In this document: positions 23,793 to 35,086 of the stretch, piece by piece
How the letters are laid out: the number at the start of each line of letters is the position of its first letter
How positions within the stretch are numbered: position 1 is the stretch's first letter
Assembly: GCF_964019385.1 (NCBI RefSeq)
Contig: NC_088649.1
Span: 15,584,647 to 15,648,646 of the forward strand
Reading direction: 5' to 3'
Source: Sycon ciliatum
Lineage: Eukaryota > Porifera > Calcarea > Leucosolenida > Sycettidae
Length of the DNA stretch: 64,000 bases
Notes under the pieces: model-generated
Databases searched by the model: none
Seen by the model: the letters and a program-made list of their open reading frames with translations, nothing else
Told to the model about the DNA's origin: nothing
Position numbers and translations under genes: made by a program

Positions 23793-24274
23793 ATTAATGA
23801 GGCAGGGACACTCCACTTCTCAAAATCCGCTGTCATCAAGTCCCGCTTATGTTTCCCGGGTGACACAAAATGGGCATTTTGCAACAAGCCAGGAGACCAG
23901 AAGTTGCTGGGGCCGATGACCGCCATTCATGCATGCAAGTTGGCTCAACTAGTCCAACCGACGACAGGCAAATCAACTACTACAATGTACCATACTTTCC
24001 AGAGGAATCGCCGTACCTGAGTATTATCCGTGCCCAGATTATACCCATCCACCCTTTACATCGTGGTGTATTTAACCACTGGAGTGTGAGCAGCACAGAC
24101 CTTTTATTTTTTGGGGGGTGTAAATTAGGAGTGTTTAAAATGCGGACTGTAATCCGAACACATGGCATTACTTTCACTGGACATAGATTTACAAAGCGAA
24201 AGAAATGTAACTGCAACATGCAGTGCGCACGCCGAAGGAATGCAGCGTATTTGCTTCATTAAGTAGACACTTAC

Positions 24275-24364
24275 GAGTCTGGCACCGGTCACCAATCCAT
24301 CCTTCAGCGCAGGTGCATGTGCCGTCTTCATTACAGCGACCCTGGTTCAGACATGTTCTGCACT
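24275..24364 (-). CDS. exon D5: EGF domain preceding the disintegrin exon
   Basis: 90 bp, phase 1-1, acceptor CTGCAG, donor GTAAGT. Six cysteines in EGF spacing (CRTCLNQGRCNEDGTC, then CAEGWIGDRC). Unlike EGF exons of the repeated blocks it has an extra residue near the start and the WIGDRC ending, so it is not a simple copy of block exon 6. It replaces the mini-module/EGF pair found at this place in blocks A-C. Confidence 0.85.
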
Positions 24365-24687
24365 CTGCAGCAATTATTGTGTGCAGTGCATGACGTACAT
24401 ATTGTTTCAGTGCACAACAAATAGCAGCAGAACAGCACAGCATGGTTAGTACATGATTCATGATCATCATCGGGTGCGACACGTCAAAGCAGTTTTTTTA
24501 AACATCCAGATTACACAACACCCCAGGTGCACTGGGGGGAGATCCACCACATTCAAACGGAATGATTATAGTAGTAGTGGGTGGAGATCTGGATCAGGGT
24601 ATGAAGAAACGATCACAACCTCAGCCTTATATGCAATGAGTGAAAATAACTGTTTGCATTGACAAAAATGAATATCTTGCTACCTAC

Positions 24688-24777
24688 CGAGTTGGCAATG
24701 TTCTCCGTAGAATCTTGTCGGGCAGATGCATTTACCCTCGTTGTCACACTGACCCTGGTTCAAGCACTTGCAGTCGT
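24688..24777 (-). CDS. exon D4: EGF domain
   Basis: 90 bp, phase 1-1, acceptor CTACAG, donor GTAGGT. Reads DCKCLNQGQCDNEGKC and CPTRFYGEHC, a six-cysteine EGF. One codon longer than its counterparts in blocks A-C. No calcium-binding consensus is evident. Confidence 0.88.
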
Positions 24778-25308
24778 CTGTAGAGATACGATATGTTCAT
24801 GCATGCGCAACAAGAGCAGGGAATGGCAAGGAAAAGCATCACGGCATGCTATGCAATGAGAAGCATGACGGGAGCAATTGAACCACAAACAAGTTACCAG
24901 TGGTTGAGCCAGACTGTCCAAGCACCAGATTTCCCAGAGTATAAAAGCCACACATCACTAGTTCAACCCAAAAAAAATAGGGGTGAGGCCTATTCTGCGT
25001 CAAATTAATTAACGGCGATAGATAGGGTAGTAAAAGTGGGGAGGCTTCCTGCAGTTTCCTAAACAGTTGAGAGTAGAGCCCACACGCTCTCTTCCATTAA
25101 CACTGCAATAGTTCAACTCATTTCACAACAATTATTCCAACGTTTCGGCAAATTGCCTTCATCAGGTTCACAATGATGTGCAAGCTTCCAAACTATAGGG
25201 TAGGTAGCTGCATTTCGTGGCAAAAAATCTGGGTGTGGAAATACGGTCGTGATATCAGCACATGGTTATGTACAGTATTTTCCAGAGTAAAATCCACATT
25301 CGAGTATA

Positions 25309-26452
25309 AAGGCCGATTCACAATACAACTTCTAGCAACGCGACATGCGACTTGTGACACCTGCGACGAGCTGCGACAAGCCGTGACAGCGACACACAGT
25401 TCACAATCTTTTTTTCATGTATGCGAAATCCTTATGCACTAGTGTGCAGAGGCCACTCGTCAAGATGGCAGCAAATCCGAGAGTACAAAAATTTCGACTC
25501 TGGCTATGTGCGCGGCGGATGCGAATCTCGCACGTGCATGCAAAATCTAGCCTACTACAGATCTGGGTAGAGCAAGTGTGTTGGAACGACGACCTTTTCC
25601 GAGAGAGAATGTGGCTCTTTTTATCCTAACATTTTACTGGCCACGCTCTCCCTCCCAGCTTATTGATACGAGTATCTGCTACCGAGTAGAAGTCTCCATC
25701 TTCACAGCAGGCCAGGCAAAAGCGAAACATTGAAATACTTTGCTCACTTGGTTTTTTGGTTCTTTGAGGTGTTGATGTGGTTGTTGTGTACAACTCAAAG
25801 TGACAAACTTGAGACCCCCACGCCACAAAGTTTCGTTTGGCTGTTCAATGAAAGGACATATGGAACCAGGGATAAAAACTATCGTGGCTGCCGGCCAAAC
25901 TCCTAGTAATGTAATAAACGGGGGTGTGACATTGGTAATTCCAAGGAGAATGTACGCACGGCCATTCCACAATGAAGACGAAACTACGAGCTCAAAAACA
26001 CTCCGATTTTCAAACAAAAGACTCAGGAGAGAAGACATGGCCGCAGCGTTCCCGTGTAGCCTTCAAAATGCCTAATTTTACTTCGATAGCGGCTGGTTCA
26101 GGGCAAATTCAGGCCCAATTTGACAGCGTCGTACCGCTCAGATTCGCCCAAAACACGAGGAAATGTACGGTAGATCCGAATGCGTACGCATTTTGCGTAC
26201 GGGGACGACTGGCCAGAGTTCATGCACTGCAAACACCCGTGTAGTAGTACTATGCACGTGCACTGCATGAGCACCCAGGGTAGAAACTGTACTCCATTTG
26301 TGCATGTCGAACGTCACATGTCGCAAAAGTTGAACTTTCTTCAACTTCTGCGACAGGTGCCTTGCGACTGTACGCGACAGCTCGGGACAGACAGTTTCTA
26401 GTCGCAACTGTCGCAAGTCGCGTTGCAGAAAGTGGTGTTGTGAATCGGCCTT
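25309..26452. mobile_element. DNA element with AAGGCCGATTCACAATACAA ends, long copy
   Basis: Terminal inverted repeats AAGGCCGATTCACAATACAA / TTGTGAATCGGCCTT; subterminal regions on both sides are rich in tgcgac/gtcgca motifs. 1,144 bp with no recognisable transposase. A shorter copy lies at 59180-59704, also in an intron of this gene. Confidence 0.78.
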
Positions 26453-26602
26453 AATTAAGCTGCACTTGAGTATAAGCCACACGCGGATTTTGTTGGTCCT
26501 TAAATATAGACATCAGTATACCCCGTTCACCAGCGGGTTATTTCCATTGTAGTACATGTATAATCCACACAGACTTAGACAGTTTTTAACCTGCAGTCTT
26601 AC

Positions 26603-26686
26603 CCTTTTCACAGTATTCTCCATAGAAGACAGTGCGGTTGCACTTGCAACTCAGGTCCTGGGCCAGAACGCCATTAGCACAGTGCT
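26603..26686 (-). CDS. exon D3: four-cysteine mini-module
   Basis: 84 bp, phase 1-1, acceptor GCGCAG, donor GTAAGA. Reads HCANGVLAQDLSCKCNRT then GEYCEK: four cysteines spaced C-x10-C-x-C-x9-C, like the second half of an EGF fold. Homologous to 36362-36445 and 59052-59135; missing from block B. Confidence 0.8.
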
Positions 26687-26842
26687 CTGCGCAGAAAAGA
26701 CAACACAAAAGGCTCCATTGCATCACTCGCTCACAGTTCGCTACACTTGAATGTTCGCAGCATTCAAACAGGACTCGACGGCAGAAACTGCGACTGGCTG
26801 GAAAGCAGAGAAACCACATTGTTGGGTTGGTCCCAAGGGAGC

Positions 26843-28165
26843 TTAAAGAGTGGTGGGACGCGCTTGGTCATGTACGACACTACGAGATGTTTCACTGAGA
26901 TCCTGTAGGGATGCCTGTGGGACCTGGACTTTCTTTTGACGGCCAGTTACAACATTCAACACTCTCCACAGTTTGCGCTGGTCACTCGTTCGGCATTGTT
27001 CAGTGAAGAACTGGTTGCGCAGTTTCCTGTCGAGTCGACGGGCCATGGCCCGAGTTTCTCTAGGCTGATCACGCAATTGTACATTCGCTTGATCTCTCAT
27101 GAGGAGCCGGTGTAAATGGTTACGTTTACGAACTGCACCCACAAGCTCATCAGTCAGCCAGGGGCATGGGCGGCGTGCGCGTTTACGCTGGGGTACCAAT
27201 GGTGCATACTGGTCTAGTGTGGACATGATAGAAGAAGTGAAAGAATGAAGCATATCATGGATATTGCTGTGGGCATCGAAGTCTTGCTGCTGTTTCCTCT
27301 GGAGGTCGATACTGAAACTGTCCCAGTTTACTCGATGGAGACGTCTGGTGGTTTTTACTGACGATGACACGTGGTGGTGTGTGTGAATGCTCAACCGGGC
27401 CAGCACAGCAAAGTGATCACTTATATCTAAGTGTATTGCTTCACAGGTACCATCCAATGGGGAGGATGAGAGGAACAAATCAAGCACCGTGGATGATGTT
27501 GCCATGACTCGAGTTAGAGAAGTAACATAATTGCAGAGATTGTAGTGGGAAAGTATGTTGTACAAAGGGGATGCAGATGGAGAAGTTGGATTGCTAAAAT
27601 CAACATTGAAGTCGCCAAGTACCACAGTGGACTGCTGACATCCCTGAACAGCTTGCTCAACGTTCTGATCCAGTGTGGTCCAGTAGGCAGCAGAACTATT
27701 TGGCGGCCGATAACAGCAGCCGAGGAGCGTTCCATGTCGACCAGGGGCTAGAATCTCCAGCCACAGCATCTTTAGCTCGCACTGTAAATCGGCCCGTTGT
27801 CGAAAAGCAAGTGACTCATGACAATACACAGCAACTCCGCCACCTCGCTGATCAGGTCTTTCTCTTCTGTATAGCTCGAAGTGCGGGATGGACAACTCCT
27901 GATCGGACACATCCGGGGTCAACCATGTCTCGGCTATCACGAGAACGTGAATGCCTCGTGTTGAGATGAACGTTTGAACTTCTGCTACCTTCCGCCGAAC
28001 ACTACACACATTCAGAAATCCCACACTGAGTGACTGGGTCGAGGAGGTAGGTGGTGCTGTGAGTGTTATATTATAGTTATATTTCGGCACAGCAGACATT
28101 GGCATAGCAGATGTTGGCATATGATATACTGGCACAAGTACTGTTGTCCCAATCTGCATTGCCAC
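26843..28165 (-). CDS. LINE endonuclease ORF, RT missing
   Basis: 440-codon open frame. It carries an APE-type endonuclease: GFLNVCSVRRK near the start, VIAETWLTPD, GGGVAVYCHES, CYRPPNS, VVLGDFNVDFSN, STVLDLFLSS and LDISDHFAVLARL. The linker region follows (PCPWLTDELVGAVRKRNHLH) and the frame stops before any RT block. About 70 bases upstream sequence repeats ggcatagcagatgttggcat-like units. The element has lost its 3' half yet the remaining 440 codons are unbroken. It lies in the intron between exons D2 and D3, in the same orientation as the host gene. Confidence 0.88.
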   Translation of the reverse strand: MAMQIGTTVLVPVYHMPTSAMPMSAVPKYNYNITLTAPPTSSTQSLSVGFLNVCSVRRKVAEVQTFISTRGIHVLVIAETWLTPDVSDQELSIPHFELYRRERPDQRGGGVAVYCHESLAFRQRADLQCELKMLWLEILAPGRHGTLLGCCYRPPNSSAAYWTTLDQNVEQAVQGCQQSTVVLGDFNVDFSNPTSPSASPLYNILSHYNLCNYVTSLTRVMATSSTVLDLFLSSSPLDGTCEAIHLDISDHFAVLARLSIHTHHHVSSSVKTTRRLHRVNWDSFSIDLQRKQQQDFDAHSNIHDMLHSFTSSIMSTLDQYAPLVPQRKRARRPCPWLTDELVGAVRKRNHLHRLLMRDQANVQLRDQPRETRAMARRLDRKLRNQFFTEQCRTSDQRKLWRVLNVVTGRQKKVQVPQASLQDLSETSRSVVHDQARPTTL

Positions 28166-28264
28166 AATGCATGTTGGTATAAGTCATGATGGCACAGATA
28201 TGTTTGGACGAAACCTGTTCACACTCAAGGCATTTTCATAACGACAGATTGCATGCCTTCTCAC

Positions 28265-28380
28265 CGGCCGGTAGTACCCAAGAAATTGCTCTGCAAAAGT
28301 GATTTTGGTTGGGAATCTTCTTGAAACATTTGTTGGGATGAGGTCTTTCATTTATAAGGCAAATTAAAGGCGCACATGAA
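28265..28380. repeat. dispersed repeat shared with 56697-56815
   Basis: The two segments share tacccaagaaattgctctgc / aacccaagaaatcgcgctgc and the later gttgggatgagg(t)c stretch. Ends are not defined. Confidence 0.6.
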
Positions 28381-28473
28381 GCAATGTTTTATTCCTCTGT
28401 GTCCGCAACCAACATGATATGCTATTTCGTTATGTTGGTTGCAGACACAGATGAATAAAATATTGCTTCCACA
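28378..28473. repeat. near-perfect 96-bp hairpin
   Basis: GAAGCAATGTTTTATTC and its inverse gaataaaatattgcttc, with tgtgtccgcaaccaacat / atgttggttgcagacaca inside and a 16-base loop. Probably a very short inverted-repeat element. Confidence 0.75.
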
Positions 28474-28520
28474 GGGGAAGCCATTGATAAAACCACTCTA
28501 AAAATATAATTATCACTTAC

Positions 28521-28835
28521 TGACACAGAGGGTTTTGGCGTGGCGATTGATTGTGGAATTTTGAAATGGATTACTGCGATTTCTAAACGTTACAGTTATG
28601 TAATGGGAGTTGCCATTCACTCGGATTGGTTTGACGTGGTAAGGTGCGTGCCGAAGAGCCAATCTATCTAGCCAGCGCTCTCTTAATACATGGCCATGTG
28701 CTTGCAGCCAGTCATAGGTTATGAGGTGAAGTCCGTACTCCTGACATGCCTCCTCTGCAAACTGCTCAGTCACGTTGGGTTTCAGTGATGGCGTGGCTGC
28801 GGCATATACCGAGTCGTTGTAATGGAGCCACTTGG
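28521..28835 (-). CDS. exon D2: lectin-like module 2
   Basis: 315 bp, phase 1-1; acceptor CCTGCAG, donor GTAAGT. Starts KWLHYNDSVYAAATP, core FAEEACQEYGLHLITYDWL, ends HAKTLCVS. Two cysteines only. The pattern A-x2-A-C-x3-G-x-x-L-I resembles the alpha-1 region of C-type-lectin folds and the matching part of module 1, but no WIGL or carbohydrate-binding EPN/QPD motif is seen. Potential N-glycosylation at NDS, NVT, NRS and NST. Fold assignment is an inference. Confidence 0.8.
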
Positions 28836-29039
28836 CTGCAGGACAAGGGCACATACAGTAATGGGCAGATAATAGGTACATTAGTAATGAAATATACTCG
28901 AATAACGGGTGCCCTGGACTCTATAGTCGTACTCAATGAAACCTTGTCTGATAGCAGTGTCAGAGCAATGAACTAAAAAAAGAAGGTAATTGATAACCGC
29001 TTTGCAGTGATCGTTTCAGCCCTACCCTGAGTATTTGCC

Positions 29040-29210
<171 letters not shown>

Positions 29211-29704
29211 AGGAGAACGATTCGAAAACCGGGGCGAGAGGTTAAAGTGAAAAAAATGTTCTATGCATACGAATAATAAGGTTGCCGCTACTCAAACATC
29301 TCGATGAGCAGCATGCTGGCTATACCTAAAGCTGCATGTGGCTGGGCAGACCCCAGTGACCAGCAGTACGCCACTGTTGCAAATCACTCAGTGGTTCTAC
29401 CCAGTACAGTTGCTCTCGGTGAGACCCGGCCAAGCGTGCAGATTTAGTGCCTTCAACTTGCGCGGCCATTGACACGTGGAAGTGGGACAAATGCGGCCGC
29501 GTACGCATGTACAATACAATGATGTAATCGGAACTGATCCAGGGCAGCCAGCTTTGCACTTTGGGTCTATTTTCACCGAGCGCAACTGCACTTAAAGCAG
29601 TCCCGGAGAAAGAAGTTTTAACCAAGCTATGAATAAAACGTACGATGCCGACATAATAATGTGATGAACAAATTAACTTTGTGTCTTTATAGTTGTAGTC
29701 TCTT

Positions 29705-30264
29705 GGGGCGCGTTTGATTGGTCGGATCCAGAACAGGGGCGTTTTGAACAGGGGCGTTTGATTGGTCTGCACTGGTCTGCTCTAGGTTTGGAGTGTTCAG
29801 AACATGTTCTGACCACTCCGACCCCAGAGGCTGGAGCAGCCAGAGCTTGTTGCAAAGCCCAATGAGAACCTGACAGGACTACGCAATGAGTTTCGTTTTT
29901 TGTTTTCATTTGAATAGATTTTGGCATGTCAGTGATTACGAAAGGGCGTGGTGATGTACATGGAGGTCTAAGTGTGATTCTGCACATTACACGGCGGTCC
30001 CCACGTCCATGATTGATTTTTTGGCTGTCTTCGAAGCTTCTTCTCCGGTTGTAGTTGCCTTTCAAGTTTTTTTGCCTTCGCATGTTGAGCAATGTAAACA
30101 TCTTTGAACTCTGTGGAAATTTTGAAGTTCGCGGCATGGTGAGCTATCATGAGTTCTACAATATTTCAGGTAAAAATATTCGTTGTTCTGTTTGATTGGT
30201 AACTGGTGTTCTGACTGCTCCAGTGACTCTAATCTGAATCCGGATTCACCAATCAAACATGCCC
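29705..30264. mobile_element. MITE-like element, GTTTGATTGGT family
   Basis: Left end GGGGCGCGTTTGATTGGTCG, right end inverted GGGCATGTTTGATTGGTGAA. A related element with TTTGGTTGGT ends is at 21721-22115. It interrupts intron sequence homologous to 39380-39560. The left end is itself partly duplicated (ggggcgtttgattggtctgc). Confidence 0.65.
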
Positions 30265-30326
30265 TTGTTTATTCCCTTCTTATCCTGTAGTGTTTTGAGA
30301 AGAAGGGAACGAAAACTTTCAATACA

Positions 30327-30464
30327 TAGTTTACATGTCCGGACTGGCTGATGGTATGTTCCGGCGTAGATGCATACGACGACATGTTATTTTTCTAGTT
30401 TACATGTCCGGACTGGCTGATGGTATGTTCCGGCGTAGATGCATACGACGACATGTTATTTTTC
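30327..30464. repeat. perfect 69-bp tandem duplication, two copies
   Basis: tagtttacatgtccggactg through gacatgttatttttc occurs twice back to back with no difference. Confidence 0.97.
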
Positions 30465-30710
30465 TAACGAACAAATGGAATAAAATATGCAAAGAATAAT
30501 TCATGAACGTCCCAGTTGTCACCGTTATGCCGGGTTATGACACAAGCAAGACATGAACTGTTTCTTAGCAGATGGGGTGAATTGGTAACTCGTGTCTGGG
30601 TCCGACTCCAGCTAGATGGGTAGGTTTTCCCATTGGAGTGGGAAACCTAAATGTAGGTTGTAATCACTCTTGGCATCGCCTCTCTGTGTCAGTCCTCTAG
30701 CCCTGTCAAT

Positions 30711-31046
30711 AGACATGGTTAGCATTTTACCGTTCACATTCACTTCGACCGTACGTCGGCCTGTACCATTTTGTGTGTGATTTCAAGACACTGGTTAGCA
30801 TTTCGGTTTCTGACACAACGATCGACTTGTGACGTACCCTTGTTGGAATCCTACCGTTTCGTTCTTCCGCTAAACAGAGCTTTCTATCGTCGAAACGGTA
30901 CCAAACCAATGGTATTTTGGGTGTTGGGTACGAGTACGGTTGGATTTAGAGTGAACGGTTAAATGCTAACCATGTCTACACACACAACAAACGGGTACAG
31001 GCCGACCGTCGCAAATCGCGTGAATGGTAAAATGCTAACCATGCAT
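30711..31046. mobile_element. nested MITE-like element with CATGGTTAGCATTT ends
   Basis: CATGGTTAGCATTTTACCGT occurs at the left end and inverted twice on the right (to 30977 and to about 31044), with an outer pair sharing gtacaggccgaccgt / acgtcggcctgtac. Looks like one element inside another copy of itself. Confidence 0.65.
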
Positions 31047-31126
31047 AGTATTACTTTCTACCCTATGGTTGCTGGCTACTGAGCATCTCTCTCACGGGTT
31101 CATTTGATCACAATCCAACAGCCTAC

Positions 31127-31504
31127 CTTCGCAGATGACATCATGATGGCTTGTTCCATCACTATCATACAATTCTTTAGTCGAACTGTTCTTGCCCTGC
31201 TGGTATATGAGATGTTCGTCATCCTTCATGAATGATGTCCATATTGAAGTAGGGTTGCTGTAACCGCTTGTCACCATCTTGTTGAGCAATGCTCCCATGC
31301 AGTCGCGCACGCCAAGCGTCTGATTGGTGAAGGAATCATGGTCTACCACGTTGTATCCTCTTCTTGTGCACATCTGGCGGGCATGCGTCAAGTTCGTTTT
31401 CTTCTGGCAGCTGTCACCGTCGAGGTGTGGATAACACGGCAAGCCGGCAAGAGCCATCCAGGTGTACATTGCCTTATCTGTACCCAGGCACTTTGTCTTG
31501 AAAG
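31127..31504 (-). CDS. exon D1: C-type-lectin-like module 1
   Basis: 378 bp, 125 full codons, phase 1-1; acceptor GTTCAG, donor GTAGGC. Begins FKTKCLGTDKAMYTWMALAG, six cysteines including LPCYP, DSCQKK, ARQMC, VRDC and VICEG. The helix-like ARQMCTRRGYNVVD and the terminal VICEG resemble a C-type lectin fold, but there is no EPN/QPD/WND calcium site. Upstream the frame stays open to an ATG at 31559 with a hydrophobic run (MCFLLHLTVPCMC), so an alternative start exon with a signal peptide is conceivable. Confidence 0.82.
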
Positions 31505-31835
31505 CTGAACATAACACAGTACACATGCAAGGCACAGTCAGGTGAAGTAGAAAGCACACATAAACAAAATGTACACTTCCTAAGCAGCGGTACCATAGTT
31601 CAATTGAAAATTATATACCTATGCAAATACCACTCGCCCATTTAGCTCCATTTCCTCCAGCAAACTGACTTTCCAGTGCACTTTCTCTCCGGGGTATCGT
31701 TTGACCCACAGTTCAGGACGAAACATTACATTTTGTCCTGTCATTTCACCTTGATAGACTTTCATCATCTTGGCCTTGTTGGAAGGATCAGACCCTAGCA
31801 TATCCATTCTAATAGCTCTCAGCTAAAAACTGCGT

Positions 31836-32385
31836 TAGATTTTAGCTACCTGGTAAAGTAGAGTCACTCTACCGATAGAGGAAGAAGGTAGAGGTAAGTG
31901 GACAAACGCTATTCTACCGGATTTATTAGTTTACACGATATGTACGTGAAATGTTTCTATTCTGTATGGAGTTGTGTACAAATCCTTGATCTTGCCGGAA
32001 ATCCCGTAGCTCTACCAACTTCTACCGGTTTCCACCAACCTTTTCCTGGTAGAGCCGGTAGAGGAAAGTAGAATCCACACTTTTGACTTGAAGTTTTGAG
32101 TAGAAGAAACGAACGCCTCTACCGAAAGAAATAGTTTCTACCCAAACTTGTAGATCAAGAAAAGAACGCCCCGTTTAATATGTGTACAGGTATTCCCACA
32201 TTTCACAGAAATATGCACAGCAAACGTAGCTCTACCAACTTCTACCGGCTTCAACCAACTTTTTCCTTGTAGAGCCGGCAGAGGAAAGTAGAACCCACCC
32301 TTTTGAGTAGAAGAAACGAACGCCTCTACCGAAAGAAATAGTTTCTACCCAAACCTGTAGATAAAAAAAACAACGTCTCTTTAAT
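31836..32385. repeat. ctaccgg-rich repeat with partial tandem copy
   Basis: Homologous to 38485-39220 without its nested insertion. A second partial copy (about 32225-32385) repeats the gtagctctaccaacttctac to cctgtagat part, with the linking tacaggtattcccacatttc segment also duplicated (32187 and 32388), giving a local period near 205-212 bp. Confidence 0.75.
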
Positions 32386-32459
32386 GTGTACAGGTATTCC
32401 CACATTTCACAGAAATATGCCAGCAAACTGGAATTCACTTCATACAGCATAATACTCAC

Positions 32460-32546
32460 TATACTGACACTTGTCTCCATGGAAACCGTTCCGGCAATTG
32501 CAACTGCCATCGTCAGTGCACTGACCGTCATTCAAGCAATTACATG
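32460..32546 (-). CDS. exon C6: EGF domain
   Basis: 87 bp, phase 1-1, donor GTGAGT. CNCLNDGQCTDDGSC and CRNGFHGDKC, six cysteines. Closest to 50664-50750 and 41316-41402, the last exons of blocks A and B. Confidence 0.88.
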
Positions 32547-32895
32547 CTGCAGCAGTGATTGGGAATATTCACGCATTTTCCAAAAAAGCAGAAAGAGAGG
32601 AACAGAAAAGCGGGTTCTTGACATGTCCTTGAACATGATAACATGGAGACGTAAAATGAACTCTTGACAACAAAATAGCTCAACTCATGAGAGTGACCAA
32701 CTCCCCATAAATATGCATTATTTATTCCACATGAATAGAATAAAGAGGTAGAATTGGTTGGAGGAACTGGCATGAGGACACGGAAGTTTTTTTCTTCTTC
32801 TCGACTCCGAATACAACATTCCAGCATGCATGAACCCATGGGTCATACATTATTTGACACGCAGGCATATTACAGTAGCTTTCTTTAGCCCTTAC

Positions 32896-32976
32896 CTTCT
32901 GTGCAGTTGGGTCCATCTAGTCCCGGTTGACATTCACACACTTTGCTCTTTTTCACCCAGGGTTCCTCGCACACAA
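32896..32976 (-). CDS. exon C5: second four-cysteine mini-module
   Basis: 81 bp, phase 1-1, donor GTAAGG. VVCEEPWVKKSKVCEC then LDGPNCTE; four cysteines spaced C-x10-C-x-C-x8-C. Homologous to 41789-41869 and 56443-56523. The intron just downstream also aligns with theirs (gggtcatacattatttgaca). Confidence 0.82.
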
Positions 32977-33593
32977 CTGCATCCATCACATAGCACACAC
33001 CGAAGAGGAAGAACACGAGAGAGTGAATCAGCCGGAAACGGAGTCAGGCAGACTAAAGACAATTATAAAGTAAAAGAGGCTGGACCAGGGAAACTTGGAT
33101 AAATCTGGGTTTCGATCATAATGGCCTTCTTCCAAAAGATAGATATGCTGCTGGAAGGTAAGCACTCTTAAAGCAGGAATGACAAGCAGCAGTTTACAAA
33201 TCAGTGCTATCAGTAGATAGCGTCAATTATCATCACTGCTCTGCGGCACACTCAGACAATTGAAACTTTGCTAACAAACAAAATGACGACAGAAGCACAA
33301 CGTGACATGACCAACTTAAGACAGAGGGTGGTAATAGGTTTTTCATTTGACAAGACCAGACCAAACCAGAGCACTTGCAGACGACAGCACGAACAGTTCA
33401 CAGTTCAGGAGTAGCACAAATTGCTATTTTGGAGTGTGGCCGGAGAACTGTTCGTGCTTTTTTTGTTGTGTCATTTAGGAGTGAAACGAATTCTGAATAT
33501 TCTGGAATTGTTCCTTTGGATAACAATTCGAAGCATTCGATTCAGATCTGAATACATAGTGTTTTGGTTTTGGACATTTTGCATGTGCAAGTA

Positions 33594-34094
33594 AGGCTGC
33601 GTTTACACGACAAAGCTGGGGGTGAAAACGCAACAAAATCCTTTCGGATGCGTGGTTCATTTACACGGTTCGAAGAGCAAAACGTAAAAGTTGTAGACCA
33701 AAATGGAAGAAAACCAAAACGCTGGCCAAGGTGGAAGAATTTGAAAACGGAAATGTTCTGAAGGAGAAATTTGAGTGCGTAAACAGTCGAAACGGTATGC
33801 TGGCCTCGTTTTCCGTCACGTTTGTTTCGTTTTCGGCCGTTTACACGGATCCGGCAATCCCAAAAAATGTTTTTACAATTTTCGTCATGTGACGAGTGTT
33901 GTTGGTGCTTCCACGACAACACTTGGCACATGACGAACGTTTGCGGATCCTTTGCTCCCGTGTAGACGCGCGAAAACGATACAAACGGAGACCACCTCGG
34001 ATCAGCTTTGATCATGTAAACGCACGAAAACTAAAGAAGAAATGCGGGACCGAAAATGGAAAACTGGCCGTGCATTTTCATGTAAACGCAGCCT
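33594..34094. mobile_element. MITE-like element with AGGCTGCGTTTACA ends
   Basis: AGGCTGCGTTTACACGA at the left and its inverse (tcatgtaaacgcagcct) at the right; 501 bp, interior rich in aaaacg. No ORF. The flanks 32977-33590 and 34095-34999 show no gene. Confidence 0.75.
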
Positions 34095-34999
34095 AATATT
34101 CCAGTCATTGACTTGGTCCGTGTGAGGTTATAGCTTACAACATTAGAGAGGTTCCGCGCAACATAATTAGTCGATGAATGGAGAGTCCCACTGCATGCGG
34201 ACCTGTGTTCCGCCTGATGGAGTTTTCGAATCACGTACCTGCCCTTGGCAGCTTGGAACGCGGCAGTGTATGACCGGGTCGACCTGGCTAGAGAGTCCTA
34301 AATATGTACCACTAACGTAAAGTTGCTCAACTTTACGTATTGCCGAACTTCTCTATTAGGGTGCTGTAATTTCACAAATTTTCTGTGTACTTTTATTTTC
34401 GGAACTTTCGGTGCGTCTGTTTCATACGTAAAATTTCAAGACACCAAACAAACACTAACACACATAATCCAATAGGGAACTGCTTCTCTGTACCGAAAAT
34501 TTCTGTCCACCTAACCTAGCCTGTTGCCCTCATGCCGAAAATATTGAGAACCGAAAATTTCTGAAATTTTGAGTAACCTCGAGTACATGGCAGTAGAATG
34601 CGGTGGTTGGCATGCTGGGAAAGGGGACTATGGCTCACAAGGCTGAACCAGACAGAACTGTCTACATATTCTTCAGTGATGTGAGAACAAACAAACTATA
34701 GAATATCCGGTATCCAATTTGAAGAAAGGGTTGGTGCTACTTCGGCGATACTTATTCAATTCGTTTACAGAATATTCGGTACGATTTAGAATATTCGTTT
34801 CACCCCAACACTCCTATTTCAAGCGAGCACTCCAAAAGACCAGTATGCATGTCCTAGTTCTCTGTCACCCCTGTTAAAACTACCGCGAAGCCTACTCGTA
34901 CACGTAAGGTAAAGGGGAGCCCACTTTTACATGGATGTACGCTCTAAAAATCCCACGCCAGCCATATGAAATGAGTAAAACGAATTCACTTCTACTTAC

Positions 35000-35086
35000 C
35001 GAGTTGGCAATGGTGGCCGGTGAATCCCCTAGGGCAGCTGCATTCACCTTTGTCATCACACTCACCTTGGTTCAAGCACTTGCATG
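35000..35086 (-). CDS. exon C4: EGF domain
   Basis: 87 bp, phase 1-1, acceptor GTTGCAG, donor GTAAGT. CKCLNQGECDDKGEC and CPRGFTGHHC. Matches 57143-57229, 45895-45981 and 24688-24777. Confidence 0.88.
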
